The notes below the pieces were generated by a model, which saw only the letters and a list, made by a program, of their open reading frames with translations, was not told where the DNA came from and searched no databases. Below, piece by piece: positions 15,044 through 23,091 of a stretch of 25,412 nt of DNA (positions within the stretch are counted from its first letter, which is position 1; every line of letters starts with the position of its first letter). The stretch lies in NCBI GenBank assembly GCA_002167365.1, contig NHCU01000039.1, forward strand, positions 2,242 through 27,653. Reading direction: 5' to 3'. The position numbers were made by a program, and so were the translations under genes. The DNA comes from Betaproteobacteria bacterium TMED41 (lineage in GTDB: Bacteria; Pseudomonadota; Gammaproteobacteria; Burkholderiales; Burkholderiaceae_A).

Positions 15044-16408
15044 CTAAAGTGTTAAAAAACGCAAAATATCATTTGAAACAGCCAAGATTGTTAACCCTAC
15101 AATAAAAAACAAACCGCACCATGTTCCAATAAGTTTAAAAGACGGTGACAAAGGCTCTCCTTTGATTAATTCAATAATATGATAAAGCAAATGTCCTCCA
15201 TCTAAAATTGGAATTGGTAACAAATTTATAACCCCAATACTCACGCTCAACAACGCTAGAAATGCAACAAAAGGAAGAATGCCTGAATTTGCTGAATTTT
15301 CAGCAGCATTTGCAATTGATATAGGTCCACCAATATTCTCGAAAGGAGAGCCTGATGTAAAAAGTTTATAAATACCATCTATGCATAAATCAATAACTTT
15401 AAAAGTTTGACTGATACCGTTTTTTAAAGCATCGACTAAAGACATTGAAGAAATAAATTTATGAGTGTTTGCCATCAAATAGACACCTAAAACTTGTTTT
15501 GAATGATCAAAAATTACGTTTGCCGTGTTCATTTTATTTCCCAAATTCTGATCCATATTTGAATACGGTAGGACAGGGGAAGCCACATACTGTATTTCTA
15601 AAGATTTTTTCTTATTTAATTTAATTATATCAGTTACTTGACTGGGAAAGTTCACTTCCTCTCCATCAATAGACAGAATAATATCGCCTTTGCTTAGACC
15701 AAACTCCTGTGCCAATGAATTATCTAAAACGTCTATGATTTTTACACCTTTTGATCTTGGGAGTAAGCCAATTTTTTTAGTTAAATTTTCGGATTTATCA
15801 ATCTTTAAGTTAGATATATTTAGGTTTACATTTTTTAAATTTTTATCATCTCTTAAAAATTCTATAATTAGTGGGGACGTTAAATCAGATTTATTGAAAA
15901 TCTCGTTAACATAACTATCAATTTTTTCAAATGAATCTATTTCTAGTTTATTAATCCTAATTATTTTATCGTTTTTCTTCAATCCATTTCTCTGAGCAAT
16001 ACTTCCAAATTCTGGTGTATCAATAATAGGCATCGTTTTATAATTTTCAAGTGAATAAATACATGTGTAGGCTAAAATTGCAAAAATAAAATTAGCAAGT
16101 GGTCCGCCTATGACTATTGCACTTCTGGCAAAAATCGATTTATTTGAGTAAGACTTTTCAAAATCGTGATGCTTTGAGGTGAGCTTGGAATTTAGATGAT
16201 CCCACATAGTTACATATCCTCCAAGGGGAATCGCTGATAATACCCACTCAGTGCCATGCGAATCGGTTTTGCTTAACAACGGAGTGCCAAATCCTATTGA
16301 GAATCTAATAACCTTAACACCGTAAAACCTTGCAACTATGTAATGCCCGAATTCATGAACGAACACGAGTGCAGTTATGGCAACGATAAATGAAATGATT
16401 GCGATCAT
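15044..16408 (-). CDS. rseP: Site-2 metalloprotease RseP
   Basis: RseP is an inner-membrane zinc protease that cuts the anti-sigma factor RseA within the membrane to release sigma-E, and clears leftover signal peptides. The 454 residues match the family. The zinc motif is HEFGH (18-22) in the first transmembrane helix. Two PDZ-like regions follow (about 115-200 with QRNGLKKNDKI, and about 205-290 with AQEFGLSKGDIILSIDGEEV), and the third zinc ligand is Asp403 in LLPIPILDGGH. A C-terminal membrane helix ends the protein. It sits between dxr and bamA as in most proteobacteria. No sigma-E or RseA gene is in view, so the local target is unknown. Confidence 0.96.
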   Translation of the reverse strand: MIAIISFIVAITALVFVHEFGHYIVARFYGVKVIRFSIGFGTPLLSKTDSHGTEWVLSAIPLGGYVTMWDHLNSKLTSKHHDFEKSYSNKSIFARSAIVIGGPLANFIFAILAYTCIYSLENYKTMPIIDTPEFGSIAQRNGLKKNDKIIRINKLEIDSFEKIDSYVNEIFNKSDLTSPLIIEFLRDDKNLKNVNLNISNLKIDKSENLTKKIGLLPRSKGVKIIDVLDNSLAQEFGLSKGDIILSIDGEEVNFPSQVTDIIKLNKKKSLEIQYVASPVLPYSNMDQNLGNKMNTANVIFDHSKQVLGVYLMANTHKFISSMSLVDALKNGISQTFKVIDLCIDGIYKLFTSGSPFENIGGPISIANAAENSANSGILPFVAFLALLSVSIGVINLLPIPILDGGHLLYHIIELIKGEPLSPSFKLIGTWCGLFFIVGLTILAVSNDILRFLTL

Positions 16409-16412
16409 TTTC

Positions 16413-17582
16413 TTAAATTTTTATCAATTTTGTACAAAACTGTCTAACCGAATTATCCAAAATAATTAATTCATCCAAAGAGCTAATATTTTGGCTTGCA
16501 ATTTGGGAAAATTTCTCAAGACTATCATAGACCATGCCGATGATAGAACCAAAAGCGATATCTCCATTTAAAAAACTTAGCACAGCTACTTCATTGGCAG
16601 CATTCATAACGGCGCCTAAACTACCACCGCTATTAAGTACTTCTCTAGCTAGTGGAATTGCTGGAAACCTTTTATCATCTGGAGATTCAAAATTAAAAGT
16701 TTTTATATCTCTCCAATCTAACCCTTGAAGATCCATATCAAGTCTATTAGGCCAAGCTAAGCCAGAAGCTATTGGAACTCTCATGTCAGGTTGACCAAGC
16801 TGGGCTAAAACCGCTTTGTCAGAAAATTCAATCATAGAATGAATAATACTCTCTGGGTGAATAACTACTTCTATCTCACTACTTTTGAGGTTAAATAACC
16901 AATGTGCCTCAATTATCTCTAAAGCTTTATTTATCATCGTCGCCGAATCAACAGAAATTTTCTTGCCCATTGTCCAGTTAGGATGCGCAATAGCTTGCTC
17001 AACGGTTGCATTTTCTATTTCCTTCTCTTTCCATGTTCTAAAAGGTCCACCAGATGCTGTCAAAATTACCTTAGACAAATTTTTGGCTTTGTAAAAACAC
17101 CTATAACCAACCCCCAAGCATTGAAAGATCGCGTTATGCTCACTGTCTATAGGGATGATTTCTGCATTTGATGCAAAGCAATTCTCCACCATCAAATTAC
17201 CAGCGCATACTAATGCCTCTTTGTTTGCTAATAAAACTCTTTTTCCAGCTCTAGTAGCAGCCATAACCGAGGACAAACCTGCAAAACCGACTATTCCAGC
17301 AACAACAACATCAGTATCAGGGTCCCCAGAGATCTCCAAAAGACCCTCCTCTCCAGCAATTATTTTTACACCAGAAAAAGATAGTGTTTTTTTAAAAAAA
17401 CTTTTATTGGCAATTACAGCTTTTTTTGGTCTGAATTCTTTTATTAATTTTTCAAACAATTTAATATTTGTATTAGTACTCAAACCAACAATTTTAAAAT
17501 GGTCAGGATGTTGTCTTACTATTTCAAGGGTGCTTTTACCGATAGAACCTGTAGCACCTAGAATTGTGATTTTTAAAGTCAT
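16413..17582 (-). CDS. dxr: 1-deoxy-D-xylulose 5-phosphate reductoisomerase
   Basis: Dxr makes 2-C-methyl-D-erythritol 4-phosphate from DXP with NADPH, the first committed step of the MEP isoprenoid pathway, which ultimately feeds UppS encoded upstream. The 389 residues have the NADPH fold ILGATGSIGKSTLEI (7-21), LANKEALV (118-125), metal ligands Asp146, Glu148 in IDSEHN and Glu222 in NKALEII, plus TASGGPF at 175-181 and AHPNWTMG at 199-206. Its ATG overlaps the cdsA stop by 4 bases (ATGA), so the two are coupled, and rseP follows after 4 bases. Confidence 0.97.
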   Translation of the reverse strand: MTLKITILGATGSIGKSTLEIVRQHPDHFKIVGLSTNTNIKLFEKLIKEFRPKKAVIANKSFFKKTLSFSGVKIIAGEEGLLEISGDPDTDVVVAGIVGFAGLSSVMAATRAGKRVLLANKEALVCAGNLMVENCFASNAEIIPIDSEHNAIFQCLGVGYRCFYKAKNLSKVILTASGGPFRTWKEKEIENATVEQAIAHPNWTMGKKISVDSATMINKALEIIEAHWLFNLKSSEIEVVIHPESIIHSMIEFSDKAVLAQLGQPDMRVPIASGLAWPNRLDMDLQGLDWRDIKTFNFESPDDKRFPAIPLAREVLNSGGSLGAVMNAANEVAVLSFLNGDIAFGSIIGMVYDSLEKFSQIASQNISSLDELIILDNSVRQFCTKLIKI

Positions 17583-18388
17583 TGGACTAGTTTAACGCTG
17601 AACATTAAAAAAGGGCATACTGCAATTACTGCGTCAAATCTATCGTAAAATCCTCCATGACCGGGTAGTAAACTTCCAGAGTCTTTGACCTTAGCTTCTC
17701 TTTTTAGTAACGACTGAAAAAGATCGCCCATCACCGAAATTAAAGTTGCCCAAATAACCAATAAAAATACCAAGAAAAAGTTTGTTAACTGTTTAAATTC
17801 TTCCATCCAACCAAAATGAAACTCAATGCATATCAAGGCAAATACAATGTTTGCGAACAATGCTCCATAAACGCCCTCTATAGTTTTTTTTGGACTGATC
17901 TTAGGTGCCAGTTTTTTTTTGCCCAAAACTCTACCAGTGATATAGGCTGATGTATCTGCAATCCAGACAACCAAAAGAATTGATAGAAAATAGAATAAAC
18001 CATTTTCCAATGCCCACAGTGAAGCATAAAAACTAGACAAAGTAATTAGCACTGCAGAATATAATCCAAGAACTCCTGAGAAAGTTTTTCCTCTATACAA
18101 AATAATAGGAACAAGAATTATCCAAAAGAATACTGATAAATTAATAATAAAACTTATAAAAAGGTCATAATCGTTTTTTTCAAAGGCTATGGCTGAACAT
18201 AGAAAAAAAATAGAAATAGGTAATGATTTTTGAAAAAAATTTTTATTTAATAACCCTAACCATTCCCATAAAATTGCAGTATGTATAAAAAAAATAAAGG
18301 TTTTTAATAAAAAGAAATTACCAATGAGTGCCAAAATAAATGTAATTAGCAGAAGAGCGGCCGCAGTAAATAACCTTGTTATCAACAA
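17579..18388 (-). CDS. cdsA: Phosphatidate cytidylyltransferase
   Basis: CdsA makes CDP-diacylglycerol from phosphatidic acid and CTP, the branch point of phospholipid synthesis. The 269 residues are strongly hydrophobic with about seven or eight predicted membrane helices. The family signature lies at about 232-253: KVKDSGSLLPGHGGFYDRFD, with the metal-binding Asp249 and Asp252. IADTSAYITGRVLGKKKLAPKI-type and KKTIEGVYGAL segments are also present. No ATG is available at the N-terminus; the start is TTG at 18386-18388 or the next codon, also TTG, giving the typical LITRLFTAA opening. The stop overlaps dxr by 4 bases. Confidence 0.95.
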   Translation of the reverse strand: MLITRLFTAAALLLITFILALIGNFFLLKTFIFFIHTAILWEWLGLLNKNFFQKSLPISIFFLCSAIAFEKNDYDLFISFIINLSVFFWIILVPIILYRGKTFSGVLGLYSAVLITLSSFYASLWALENGLFYFLSILLVVWIADTSAYITGRVLGKKKLAPKISPKKTIEGVYGALFANIVFALICIEFHFGWMEEFKQLTNFFLVFLLVIWATLISVMGDLFQSLLKREAKVKDSGSLLPGHGGFYDRFDAVIAVCPFLMFSVKLVQ

Positions 18389-18400
18389 AAAACCACTTTT

Positions 18401-19270
18401 TTAGTCATCAGTTTCATAGCCATCTAAAATATCGATTGTTGAAGTGTTTTGAATTTTTTTGTTTGTTTGACTATTTGGAGTGAGACCATTTTTGGGTAAA
18501 TTTATATTTTTTGATGGAGCTCTCCCAAATCGTCTTTCTCTCTTTTTATAGGATTCCAATGCCAACAGTAAATTGCTTCTACTAAATTCTGGCCACAAGA
18601 CATTTGAAAAGTAAAACTCTGTATAGGCTAATTGCCAAAGTAGAAAATTACTCAACCTTTTTTCTCCTCCAGTACGAATAAAAAGATCAGGTTCAGGAAT
18701 ATCACTTATTTGCATGTAGGGTGATAAATCTTCTTCTCTGATTTCCTTGTTTTTGCTCGCTAATTCGGGAGAAAAATCAAGCATTTTTCTAATGGCCTGA
18801 AGAATGTCCCACTTACCACCATAATTAATTGCAACATTGAGGTTTAATATTGCATTTTCTTTGGTTTGCTCCTCTGCTTCAAAAATAAGATCTTGAAGTT
18901 GGTAAGATAGAGCCTCGACATCCCCCAAAATTCGTAGCTTAATGCCATTTTGCTTTAGATTTTTGATTTCTTTATTGATAGATTTTTTAAATAGAAACAT
19001 CAAAAAACTAATTTCACTCTCTGGTCTTCTCCAATTTTCAGAGCTAAAAGCAAAAACTGTAAGATGCTTAATTTTTAGTTCAAGGCAACACTTAATTGTT
19101 TTTTTTAGTGCAGATACTCCTCTTTCGTGTCCAAAATTCCGAGGTAGTTTTTTTTTCTGTGCCCACCTTCCATTACCGTCCATAATAATAGCAATATGTC
19201 TGGGAAGTTGGTCAAAATCGGGTACCAAAATAGTGGAACTTATTGGTAAATTATTTTTAAATTGTTGCAT
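18401..19270 (-). CDS. uppS: Isoprenyl (undecaprenyl) diphosphate synthase
   Basis: UppS extends farnesyl diphosphate with eight isopentenyl units in cis to give the undecaprenyl carrier used for peptidoglycan and surface polysaccharides. Seen: IAIIMDGNGRWA with catalytic Asp31, FGHERG (47-51), FSSENWRRP (75-83), and IRTGGEKRLSNFLLWQ (198-213) holding the diphosphate-binding Arg199 and Arg205. The core ends near residue 249. The remaining 40 residues are a polar, Asn/Lys-rich tail ending YETDD, beyond the usual length of about 250. The start is ATG, 5 bases after frr; cdsA follows after 12 bases. Confidence 0.96.
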   Translation of the reverse strand: MQQFKNNLPISSTILVPDFDQLPRHIAIIMDGNGRWAQKKKLPRNFGHERGVSALKKTIKCCLELKIKHLTVFAFSSENWRRPESEISFLMFLFKKSINKEIKNLKQNGIKLRILGDVEALSYQLQDLIFEAEEQTKENAILNLNVAINYGGKWDILQAIRKMLDFSPELASKNKEIREEDLSPYMQISDIPEPDLFIRTGGEKRLSNFLLWQLAYTEFYFSNVLWPEFSRSNLLLALESYKKRERRFGRAPSKNINLPKNGLTPNSQTNKKIQNTSTIDILDGYETDD

Positions 19271-19275
19271 CTGAA

Positions 19276-19839
19276 TCAGACAGTCAAAATATCGGATTCT
19301 TTTTTTTCTAATGCCTCGTCAATAACTTTTACAAATTTATCCGTTAATTTTTGAATAACATCCTGATATCTCTTTTCATCATCTGATGAAATGTCTTTGT
19401 CTTTTACCATTTTTTTTAGATTTTCATTTGCTTCTCTGCGGATATTTCTTATTGCGACTTTAGAATCTTCAGATTGATTTTTTGCAACCTTCGTAAGTTC
19501 TTTGCGCCTTTCCTCTGTTAATGCTGGCATAGGAACCCTGATCAAATCACCCATTGAACTGGGATTAAGACCCAAGCCAGCTTCGGAAATTGCCTTTTCT
19601 ATTGTTTGCACCATTGGTTTTTCCCATGGTGTAACACTCAAAGTCCTGGAATCAATTAAGTTTACATTTGCCAATTGAGACAAAGGAGTAAGAGATCCGT
19701 AATAGTCGACCATTACATGATCCAAGACTCCTGGGTGAGCTCTTCCAGTTCTTATTTTTGTGAATTCTATTTTTAAATTCTCAAGACTTTTTTCCATTTT
19801 TTTTTCAGCAGATTTACATATTGAGTCAGGTGTATTCAT
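19276..19839 (-). CDS. frr: Ribosome recycling factor
   Basis: RRF splits post-termination ribosomes with EF-G. The 187 residues (185 in E. coli) show the three-helix-bundle domain with KIEFTKIRTGRAHPGVL-type first helix, and the hinge and domain II region around DYYGSLTPLSQLANVN (46-61) and TPWEKPM (70-77). The C-terminal helix contains IRREANE (about 132-138) and DEKRYQD. The start is ATG at 19839, 18 bases after pyrH, in the usual pyrH-frr order. Confidence 0.97.
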   Translation of the reverse strand: MNTPDSICKSAEKKMEKSLENLKIEFTKIRTGRAHPGVLDHVMVDYYGSLTPLSQLANVNLIDSRTLSVTPWEKPMVQTIEKAISEAGLGLNPSSMGDLIRVPMPALTEERRKELTKVAKNQSEDSKVAIRNIRREANENLKKMVKDKDISSDDEKRYQDVIQKLTDKFVKVIDEALEKKESDILTV

Positions 19840-19857
19840 TTTAAATTTTCAATGCGT

Positions 19858-20598
19858 TTAGTTAGTTACAAGAGTTCCTTCATTTCGGCCCAAAACAGCA
19901 GATAATAATGCACCAGGTTTAAAAATGTTTAAAACTTGTATTGGAAGATTTTGATCTCGACATAATGAAAAAGCAGTAGCGTCCATTACTCTAAGTTTCT
20001 TTGAAATTGCCTCGTCAAAAGTAATATTTGAAAATAATTTTGCTTTGGAGTTTTTCTCGGGATCAGAATCATAGATTCCATCAACTTTTGTTGCTTTTAT
20101 GAATACTTCAGCACCGATTTCTGCACCTCGAAGAGCCCCAGCTGTATCAGTTGTGAAAAAAGGATTACCAGTTCCAGCTGAGAAAATAACAACTTTTTTC
20201 TCACTTAAATATCTAATTGTTTTAGATCGAATATAAGGCTCAACAATTTGATCAATTCTAATCGCAGATTGCACTCTTGATTCAATCTGAGAAAGTTTCA
20301 TGGCATCTTGAAGGGCAAGGGCGTTCATGACGGTACCAATCATACCCATATAATCGGCTGTGGCTCTATCCATACCAGTAGCCCCAAGAGCTACACCCCT
20401 AAAAATATTACCTCCACCGATAACAATAGCTAATTCAGTACCAATATCCACAACTTTGCTAACTTCATTAACTATTCCATCAATTGTTTGCTTGTGGATA
20501 CCGTATTTTTCTTTTCCCATAAGCGCTTCACCAGAAAGCTTAAGCAAAACTCTTTTGTATCTTTTTTCACTATTCTTTGGAGAAGTTAAAGAATTCAC
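19858..20598 (-). CDS. pyrH: UMP kinase
   Basis: PyrH phosphorylates UMP to UDP in pyrimidine nucleotide synthesis; the bacterial enzyme is a hexamer of amino-acid-kinase fold controlled by GTP and UTP. The 246 residues show KLSGEALMG at 20-28, IVIGGGNIFRG at 58-68, MDRATADYMGMIGTVMNALALQ-type nucleotide region at 76-97, GTGNPFFTTDTAGALRG-type loop at about 141-157, and TKVDGIYDSDP. The start codon is GTG at 20596-20598, giving a short polar lead before the first strand; no better start lies between it and the conserved core. It follows tsf by 11 bases. Confidence 0.97.
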   Translation of the reverse strand: MNSLTSPKNSEKRYKRVLLKLSGEALMGKEKYGIHKQTIDGIVNEVSKVVDIGTELAIVIGGGNIFRGVALGATGMDRATADYMGMIGTVMNALALQDAMKLSQIESRVQSAIRIDQIVEPYIRSKTIRYLSEKKVVIFSAGTGNPFFTTDTAGALRGAEIGAEVFIKATKVDGIYDSDPEKNSKAKLFSNITFDEAISKKLRVMDATAFSLCRDQNLPIQVLNIFKPGALLSAVLGRNEGTLVTN

Positions 20599-20609
20599 TA
20601 AAAAAACGC

Positions 20610-21500
20610 CTAATGAACTTTCGCTGCAGCTGTGGTTGCAGCAACCTCTTCAGCAAAATTTTCAGATTTTTTTTCTAATCCCTCACCAACTGTAAAAACA
20701 GTAAAAGAATTGATTGAAGCTTGGTTGTTTTTTAAAAGCTGTTCAATAGTTGTTTTATTGTCATCTGACTTTACAAAAACTTGGCCGTATAAAGATACCT
20801 CTTTTAAAAACTTACTGACAGCCCCATCAACCATTTTCTTCATGATTTCTGGGGTTTTGCCCGCCTCTAAAGCCTTCTCAGAGGCAACTCTTTTTTCAAC
20901 TTCAATTAATTTTGGGTCAACATCTGAAGATGTTATGGCCTTTGGTTTCATGGCTGCTATATGCATTGCAATATCTTTACCTAATGTTTCATTTGGTATT
21001 GATATATCAACCAAAACTCCGATCTTATTCCCATGTGAGTATGAATAAAATGAACCGTTAGATTTTTTAAAAATTGCTCTTCTTATACTTATATTTTCAC
21101 CAATTTTTCCAATTAAAGCTTTTCTGTAAGATTCAACAGAAGAGCCATCAATTTTTGATTCCATCATTTGATCAATTGAATCAGACTCATTGTCCAAGAT
21201 AATTTCATTAATTTTCTTTGAAAAACTAATGAATTCATCATTTTTAGCAACAAAATCTGTTTCACAATTTATCTCCACCATTGCTGCCTTTCCATCCTTA
21301 ACATTCACTGAAACTATCCCCTCAGCGGTTATTCTTGAAGAGGTTTTTCCAGCTTTACTTCCAAGCTTAACTCTTAAGATTTCTTCGGCTTTCGAAATGT
21401 CTCCCCCAGCTTCGGACAATGCTTTTTTGCACTCCATCATTGGGGCATCAGTTTTTTCCCTTAGTGTTTTGACCATGCTTGCAGTAATCTCAGCCATCAT
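20610..21500 (-). CDS. tsf: Translation elongation factor Ts
   Basis: EF-Ts recharges EF-Tu by exchanging GDP. The 296 residues carry the N-terminal UBA-like domain with TDAPMMECKKALSEAGGD (17-34), the EF-Tu-contacting TDFV at 81-84, and two core subdomains. The LRVKLGSKAGKTSSR stretch resembles betaproteobacterial EF-Ts more than the enterobacterial form. Two consecutive ATG codons (21498-21500 and 21495-21497) compete; a GAGG lies 6 bases before the first, while the second matches the usual MAEIT start. Either way the gene begins inside the rpsB reading frame, with an overlap of 8 to 11 bases. Confidence 0.97.
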   Translation of the reverse strand: MMAEITASMVKTLREKTDAPMMECKKALSEAGGDISKAEEILRVKLGSKAGKTSSRITAEGIVSVNVKDGKAAMVEINCETDFVAKNDEFISFSKKINEIILDNESDSIDQMMESKIDGSSVESYRKALIGKIGENISIRRAIFKKSNGSFYSYSHGNKIGVLVDISIPNETLGKDIAMHIAAMKPKAITSSDVDPKLIEVEKRVASEKALEAGKTPEIMKKMVDGAVSKFLKEVSLYGQVFVKSDDNKTTIEQLLKNNQASINSFTVFTVGEGLEKKSENFAEEVAATTAAAKVH

Positions 21501-22236
21501 TACTTACCTCAACAAATTCCTCATTTTGTTGACCATTTTCAACTATTTCTTCTAAGGAAGTCTTTTTCCCCTCTATAATTGAATCAGCCACTTCTCTGGC
21601 ATATAATCTAACTGCTCTACTGGAATCATCGTTGCCAGGAATCACATAATCGACTCCATCTGGGCTATGATTTGTATCAACAACGCCTATAACAGGAATC
21701 CCCAATTTGTTGGCCTCTTGCACTGCAATTTTGTGGTACCCAACATCAATAATAAAAATAGCGTCAGGTAAAGAAACCATGTCTTTTATGCCCCCCAAAC
21801 CCTTGTTAAGCTTTTCAAGCTCTCTGGTGAAAGAGAGGGCCTCTTTTTTGGTCATTCTCTCAACACCACCCTCAGAAAGTGTAACCTCCATATCTTTGAG
21901 GCGCTTTATTGAGGCTTTAACAGTTTTGAAGTTGGTAAGCATTCCGCCCAACCATCTTTGGTCTACGTATGGCATGCCAGCTCGACTAGCTTCTTCTGCT
22001 ATTATCTCTCTAGAAGCTCTTTTGGTACTTACAAACATGATTGAGCCTTTGCGACTTGTCAAATCTTTGGTAAATTTTAAAGCTTCAGCAAGTTTTCTAA
22101 CTGTAGATTCGAGGTTTATTATATGAATTTTATTTCGGTGCCCAAAAATATGTGGCGCCATTCCAGGATTCCAAAAACGGGTTTGATGACCGAAGTGAAC
22201 TCCGGCATCAAGCATTTCACGCATCGATATTGACAT
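21490..22236 (-). CDS. rpsB: 30S ribosomal protein S2
   Basis: S2 is a late-assembling small-subunit protein needed for S1 binding. The 248 residues show the family opening REMLDAGVHFGHQTRFWNP, the FVSTKRASREII segment, YVDQRWLGGMLTNFKT-type motif near 90-105, a coiled-coil insert (about 105-145), and the C-terminal PDAIFIIDVGYHKIAVQEA and IPGNDDSSRAVRLY. The start ATG is preceded by GGAG (22243-22246) at 6 bases and by a good promoter, giving a leader of about 25 bases. It heads the long minus-strand gene string that runs to lpxA. Confidence 0.98.
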   Translation of the reverse strand: MSISMREMLDAGVHFGHQTRFWNPGMAPHIFGHRNKIHIINLESTVRKLAEALKFTKDLTSRKGSIMFVSTKRASREIIAEEASRAGMPYVDQRWLGGMLTNFKTVKASIKRLKDMEVTLSEGGVERMTKKEALSFTRELEKLNKGLGGIKDMVSLPDAIFIIDVGYHKIAVQEANKLGIPVIGVVDTNHSPDGVDYVIPGNDDSSRAVRLYAREVADSIIEGKKTSLEEIVENGQQNEEFVEVSNDG

Positions 22237-22259
22237 TAACTACTCCAAAAAATTAGTAA
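22230..22259 (+). promoter_or_regulatory. Candidate sigma-70 promoter for map
   Basis: A perfect -35 box TTGACA (22230-22235), which spans part of the rpsB start codon, is followed after 18 bases by a poor -10 TAGTAA (22254-22259, 3 of 6). The start of transcription would be about 22266, giving a leader of about 14 bases without a clear ribosome site. Confidence 0.4.
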
Positions 22260-22267
22260 AACAGTCT

Positions 22268-22296
22268 ATTCTATCTTTTATGACCATTTCTATCAA
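22268..22296 (-). promoter_or_regulatory. Sigma-70-type promoter of the rpsB gene string
   Basis: Read leftward: -35 TTGATA (22291-22296, 5 of 6), a 17-base spacer, and -10 TAGAAT (22268-22273, 5 of 6). The predicted transcript starts near 22261, followed by GGAG (22243-22246) and the rpsB ATG. The -35 box lies inside the first codons of map. Confidence 0.62.
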
Positions 22297-23080
22297 ATCT
22301 TCAAGTGAAATTCAATCAATGAGAGTTGCTGGACTTTTAGCCTCAGAAGTTCTGGACTTCATAACTCCATATGTTAAACCAGGGGTAACCACTGACTTTT
22401 TAAATTCACTTTGTCACAATTACATGGTTGATTCACAAGGAACAGTACCAGCCCCTTTAAATTATTGCCCGCCTGGATACAAACCATTCCCAAAATCAAT
22501 TTGCACCTCTGTTAATCATCAAATTTGTCATGGCATACCAAGTGAAAAAACACTAAAAAGTGGTGACATCATAAATATAGATGTTACTGTGATTAAGGAT
22601 GGATTCCATGGTGATACAAGTCGTATGTTTTTTGTAGGCCCTCCCTCAATTGCTGCCAGAAGATTGGTAGAAACTACGTATGATGCCTTATGGCATGGAA
22701 TTAATGAGGTTGAACCAGGTAAGACACTTGGAGACATTGGTCATGCAATCCAAAAGTTTACAGAGTCAAATGGATTTTCCATTGTGAAAGAATTTTGTGG
22801 ACATGGCATTGGAAAAAATTTTCATGAAGCTCCTCAAGTTTTGCATTACGGAACTCCGAGTACCGGAGAAATACTACTTCCAGGAATGACATTTACTATT
22901 GAGCCGATGGTCAATGCAGGAAAGGCGAATGTTCGCGAACTTTCTGATGGATGGACAATTGTAACTAAAGATAAAAGCCTGTCTGCTCAATGGGAACACA
23001 CTATTTTAGTAACTGAAAATGGTTATGAGATTTTGACGGTTTCTGCAGGTAGTCCTGATTTACACAAAAACATAAAATAG
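22280..23080 (+). CDS. map: Type I methionine aminopeptidase
   Basis: Map removes the initiator methionine from nascent proteins at the ribosome exit. The 266 residues match the short proteobacterial type Ia form (264 in E. coli), with no N-terminal extension. The five metal ligands are all present: Asp101 and Asp112 (NIDVTVIKDGFHGDTS), His175 in GHGIG, Glu208 in FTIEPMV and Glu239 in WEHTIL; the substrate-side His84 is in ICHGIP. It diverges from rpsB across 43 bases, the common map / rpsB-tsf layout, and glnD follows 11 bases downstream. Confidence 0.97.
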   Translation: MTISIKSSSEIQSMRVAGLLASEVLDFITPYVKPGVTTDFLNSLCHNYMVDSQGTVPAPLNYCPPGYKPFPKSICTSVNHQICHGIPSEKTLKSGDIINIDVTVIKDGFHGDTSRMFFVGPPSIAARRLVETTYDALWHGINEVEPGKTLGDIGHAIQKFTESNGFSIVKEFCGHGIGKNFHEAPQVLHYGTPSTGEILLPGMTFTIEPMVNAGKANVRELSDGWTIVTKDKSLSAQWEHTILVTENGYEILTVSAGSPDLHKNIK

Positions 23081-23091
23081 AGTATTTAAGC

